6,675 nucleotides of DNA from assembly GCA_031267115.1 (NCBI GenBank), contig JAIRZS010000374.1:1-6675 (forward strand), given 5' to 3'. Of the stretch, positions 4,685 to 6,675 are shown piece after piece (position 1 is the stretch's first letter; every line of letters begins with the position of its first letter). The position numbers and the translations under genes were made by a program. This DNA is from Treponema sp. Lineage in GTDB: Bacteria; Spirochaetota; Spirochaetia; Treponematales; Breznakiellaceae. The notes under the pieces were generated by a model. The model was not told where the DNA came from and did no database searches. It saw only the letters and a program-made list of their open reading frames with translations.

Positions 4685-4709
4685 GCGGCAGCCGGCCGGC
4701 GTTTGCCGC
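4685..4709 (-). other. G+C-rich hairpin directly after the fchA stop
   Basis: GCGGCA and TGCCGC (4704-4709 and 4685-4690) pair around a 13-base, self-complementary G+C-rich centre (GCCGGCCGGC). The stem begins at the base next to the fchA TAA. There is no T-run, so it is more likely an mRNA-stability or partial attenuation hairpin between fchA and folD than a full terminator. Confidence 0.5.
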
Positions 4710-5339
4710 TTACCTGAGCTGTTCCTTCACCTGGGCGAAAACAGCGCCGGCCTTCGCCTCGTATTCGGCAAGCAGCCGGTCGGCGTCCGCGTTAAGCTTT
4801 TCGGCATAGGCGCGGTCCTTCATCGCCTTTGTGTTGATAAAAACGTTAAGGCTGGCGCCGGCAAGGGCCGCCTTGCAGAAGATCGCGCCCACTCCGGCGT
4901 CGCTTATCGCAAGCTTCGAGCCTTTTGCCGCAAATTCTTTGATAATATCAATAGCTTCGGCGCATTTTTTCATAATTTCGAAGGGCGTCACCGCGGCGTC
5001 GCGCAGGGCTTTTTCCATTACGCGGTCTTTCTCCGCCTGCTGCTCGGGCGTGTCCCTGGGCAGGCCGTAGGCCCTGGCGAGGGGGGCGAAATCCTCGGCG
5101 TCCTTGTCGATAAGGCGGAGCAGCGCGGCCTGCAGTTCGTCGGATTTTTTCTTCAGTTCGACGATCTCGGCCTCTACATCGGCGTACTTTTTCTTGCCGA
5201 CGGTAAGGCTGCCGACCATGTTCCCCAGCGCCACGCCAATCGCGGCCGTCAGGGCGGAAGCCCCGCCCCCGCCGGGCACGGGCTCTTTGGAGGCGAGGCT
5301 TTCGATAAAATCGGGAATGGTTTTTGCTGAAATAGACAT
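4710..5339 (-). CDS. fchA: Methenyl-THF cyclohydrolase / formimino-THF cyclodeaminase family protein
   Basis: The 209-residue protein matches the FTCD_C cyclodeaminase/cyclohydrolase family along its whole length. Visible blocks are PVPGGGGASALTAAIGVALG (20-39), MVGSLTVGKKKY (41-52), DKDAEDFAPLARAYGLP (78-94), AISDAGVGA (144-152) and ASLNVFINTKAMKD (162-175). Members are all-helical, cytoplasmic, and either deaminate 5-formimino-THF to methenyl-THF or hydrolyse methenyl-THF to 10-formyl-THF. Position between fhs and folD favours the cyclohydrolase role, as in acetogen operons; the cyclodeaminase role would fit purine or histidine breakdown. The block before AISD reads GSKL where relatives often have GN. 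The ATG at 5339 is eight bases after the fhs stop, and its AGGA overlaps that stop, indicating translational coupling. Sequence alone does not separate the two activities. Confidence 0.92.
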   Translation of the reverse strand: MSISAKTIPDFIESLASKEPVPGGGGASALTAAIGVALGNMVGSLTVGKKKYADVEAEIVELKKKSDELQAALLRLIDKDAEDFAPLARAYGLPRDTPEQQAEKDRVMEKALRDAAVTPFEIMKKCAEAIDIIKEFAAKGSKLAISDAGVGAIFCKAALAGASLNVFINTKAMKDRAYAEKLNADADRLLAEYEAKAGAVFAQVKEQLR

Positions 5340-5345
5340 CGCTTT

Positions 5346-5349
5346 TCCT
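5346..5349 (-). promoter_or_regulatory. fchA ribosome binding site overlapping the fhs stop codon
   Basis: The minus strand reads CTAGGAAAAGCGATG: AGGA shares two bases with the fhs TAG (5348-5350) and lies six bases before the fchA ATG. Ribosomes ending fhs would expose or reuse this site, tying FchA output to Fhs. Confidence 0.7.
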
Positions 5350-6675
5350 AGAATAACCCGCTGATCTTCCCGGTATTGTCCACGTCTATCTTTTCGGCCG
5401 CGGGAAGGGGCGGAAGGCCGGGCATGGTCATAATTTCGCCGGTAAGCGCCACCACAAAGCCCGCGCCAGCGGAAACCTTAACCTTGCGGACCGTAAGACG
5501 CCAGCCTTTGGGCGCGCCCAGTTTGGCGGGATCGTCGGTAAAGCTGTACTGGGTTTTCGCCATACAGACCGGGATGTTTCCGTAGCCGAGTTTTTCAAGC
5601 TGGGCAATTTCCTTTTGGGCGTCGGGGAGAATGTCGACGCCGTCGGCGTGATAAATGCGCCTGGCAACGGCCTCGATCTTGTCCGCGATGCCGCCGGAAA
5701 GGTCATAGCTGAATTTGAAATTCGTTTTCTGTTCGCACAGCCCGACAACCTTTTCGGCCAGGGCCTTTCCGCCTTCGCCGCCCCTGGCCCACACTTCGGA
5801 GAGTACCACATTGGCGCCCTTCGCGCCGCAGAGCTTTTCCACAAGATCAAGCTCGGCCTTTGTGTCCGTGGGAAAGGCGTTAATGGCTACCACCGCGGGA
5901 AGGCCGTAAACCCCGGTGATGTTTTCGATGTGCTGAAGCAGGTTCGGAAGACCCGCTTCCAGGGCGGCGAGATTCTCCTTGCCCAGTTCCGCCTTGGGAA
6001 TACCGCCGTGGCTCTTGAGGGCCCGCACGGTCGCCACGATTACCACCGCCGACGGGTTAAGCCTCGCGAGGCGGCACTTGATGTCGAGGAATTTCTCCGC
6101 GCCCAGATCCGCGCCGAAACCGGCTTCGGTAACCACGTAGTCGCCGAGCTTGAGGGCAAGCCGGGTCGCCATGACCGAGTTGCAGCCGTGGGCGATATTG
6201 GCAAAGGGGCCGCCGTGGACAAAGGCCGGAGTCCCCTCCAGGGTCTGCACCAGGTTCGGCTTGAGGGCGTCTTTGAGCAGGGCCGCCATGGCGCCCTGGG
6301 CCTTAAGCTGGCCCGCGGTAACGGGCTGATCCCCCCCCGCGCTCTGCTTGCCGTAGGTGTAACCCACGACGATCCGTGAAAGCCTCTCCTTGAGATCGTC
6401 GATGCCCGAGGCAAGGCAGAGAATCGCCATAATCTCGCTGGCAACGGTGATGTCGTAACCGTCTTCCCGGGGCGCGCCGTTGGCCTTGCCGCCCAGGCCG
6501 TCCACCACAAAGCGGAGCTGCCGGTCGTTCATGTCCACGCACCTCCGCCAGGTTATCTTCCGGGGATCGATGTTGAGCTTGTTTCCCTGGTAGATGTGGT
6601 TGTCGAGCATGGCCGCGAGCAGGTTGTTCGCCGCGCCGACGGCGTGGAAGTCGCCGGTGAAATGCAGATTGATGT
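5348..6675 (-). CDS. fhs: Formate-tetrahydrofolate ligase, N-terminal part cut by the window edge
   Basis: Fhs makes 10-formyl-THF from formate, THF and ATP, the entry of formate into the methyl branch; run backwards it yields ATP. The frame runs off the right edge, so its true start is not visible. About 441 residues are seen of a usual length near 555-560; the missing N terminus holds the ATP-binding P-loop. The first visible residues, INLHFTGDFHAVGAANN, are a family hallmark. Others are ITWRRCVDMNDRQLR, PREDGYDITVASEIMAI, GGPFANIAHGCNS, VATVRALKSHGG (6002-6037; matching the second Fhs signature), SEVWARGGEGG with its conserved Trp, and the terminal MTMPGLPPLPAA-KIDVD. No frameshift or missing block is seen. 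The first ATG inside the window (6608-6610) lies within conserved sequence and is not the start. The gene leads fchA and folD in one operon whose promoter is outside the window. Confidence 0.97.
   Translation of the reverse strand, partial: INLHFTGDFHAVGAANNLLAAMLDNHIYQGNKLNIDPRKITWRRCVDMNDRQLRFVVDGLGGKANGAPREDGYDITVASEIMAILCLASGIDDLKERLSRIVVGYTYGKQSAGGDQPVTAGQLKAQGAMAALLKDALKPNLVQTLEGTPAFVHGGPFANIAHGCNSVMATRLALKLGDYVVTEAGFGADLGAEKFLDIKCRLARLNPSAVVIVATVRALKSHGGIPKAELGKENLAALEAGLPNLLQHIENITGVYGLPAVVAINAFPTDTKAELDLVEKLCGAKGANVVLSEVWARGGEGGKALAEKVVGLCEQKTNFKFSYDLSGGIADKIEAVARRIYHADGVDILPDAQKEIAQLEKLGYGNIPVCMAKTQYSFTDDPAKLGAPKGWRLTVRKVKVSAGAGFVVALTGEIMTMPGLPPLPAAEKIDVDNTGKISGLF

Noticed and set aside
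5615..6379. 254-codon plus-strand frame opposite fhs
   Set aside because: It is a shadow of fhs; long antisense frames are expected in G+C-rich genes.

Overview
The window reads as a piece of an anaerobic, fermentative bacterial chromosome of moderately high G+C. Five of the six recognisable genes are on the minus strand; the sixth is the 3' end of a plus-strand gene at the left edge. The best guess for the host is an acetogenic or purine-fermenting anaerobe. A termite-gut type Treponema fits the mix of genes: a Wood-Ljungdahl-type folate operon, an Ala/Lys/Pro-tailed HigA-like protein and repeat-rich intergenic DNA. A clostridial relative cannot be excluded. This assignment is inference; no rRNA or other marker gene is present.

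Left part (1-1759). The last 34 codons of a plus-strand gene, probably an iron-containing alcohol dehydrogenase, end at 107. A gap with short repeats and a strong bidirectional terminator (452-496) follows. Next comes a convergent minus-strand gene (504-962) encoding a HigA/VapI-type helix-turn-helix protein joined to a 60-residue tail of almost only Ala, Lys and Pro. It has its own good promoter and ribosome binding site but no toxin gene beside it. About 800 bases without a convincing gene follow. They hold an A+T-rich promoter zone, several inverted repeats that could fold as a structured element (1079-1117, 1158-1266), and a G+C-rich stretch (1522-1752) that looks like the 3' remnant of a plus-strand coding frame.

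Middle part (1760-3797). Two overlapping minus-strand genes encode an XdhC/CoxI-family molybdenum-hydroxylase maturation protein and a MocA-like molybdopterin nucleotidyltransferase. Together they point to a xanthine-dehydrogenase-family enzyme elsewhere in the genome. Upstream of xdhC lie three direct repeats at exact 17-base spacing, a perfect 17-bp hairpin, and a cluster of related direct and inverted repeats, one of which probably ends the folD transcript.

Right part (3798-6675). A minus-strand operon runs fhs (5'-truncated by the window edge) - fchA - folD. It interconverts formate, 10-formyl-THF, 5,10-methenyl-THF and 5,10-methylene-THF. This is the methyl branch of the Wood-Ljungdahl pathway and also the one-carbon exit of purine and glycine fermentation. 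The FolD lacks the usual cyclohydrolase lysine and glutamine, which suggests that FchA supplies the cyclohydrolase step and FolD acts mainly as a dehydrogenase. The neighbouring Mo-hydroxylase accessory genes make a purine-degradation role a reasonable alternative, or addition, to acetogenesis.
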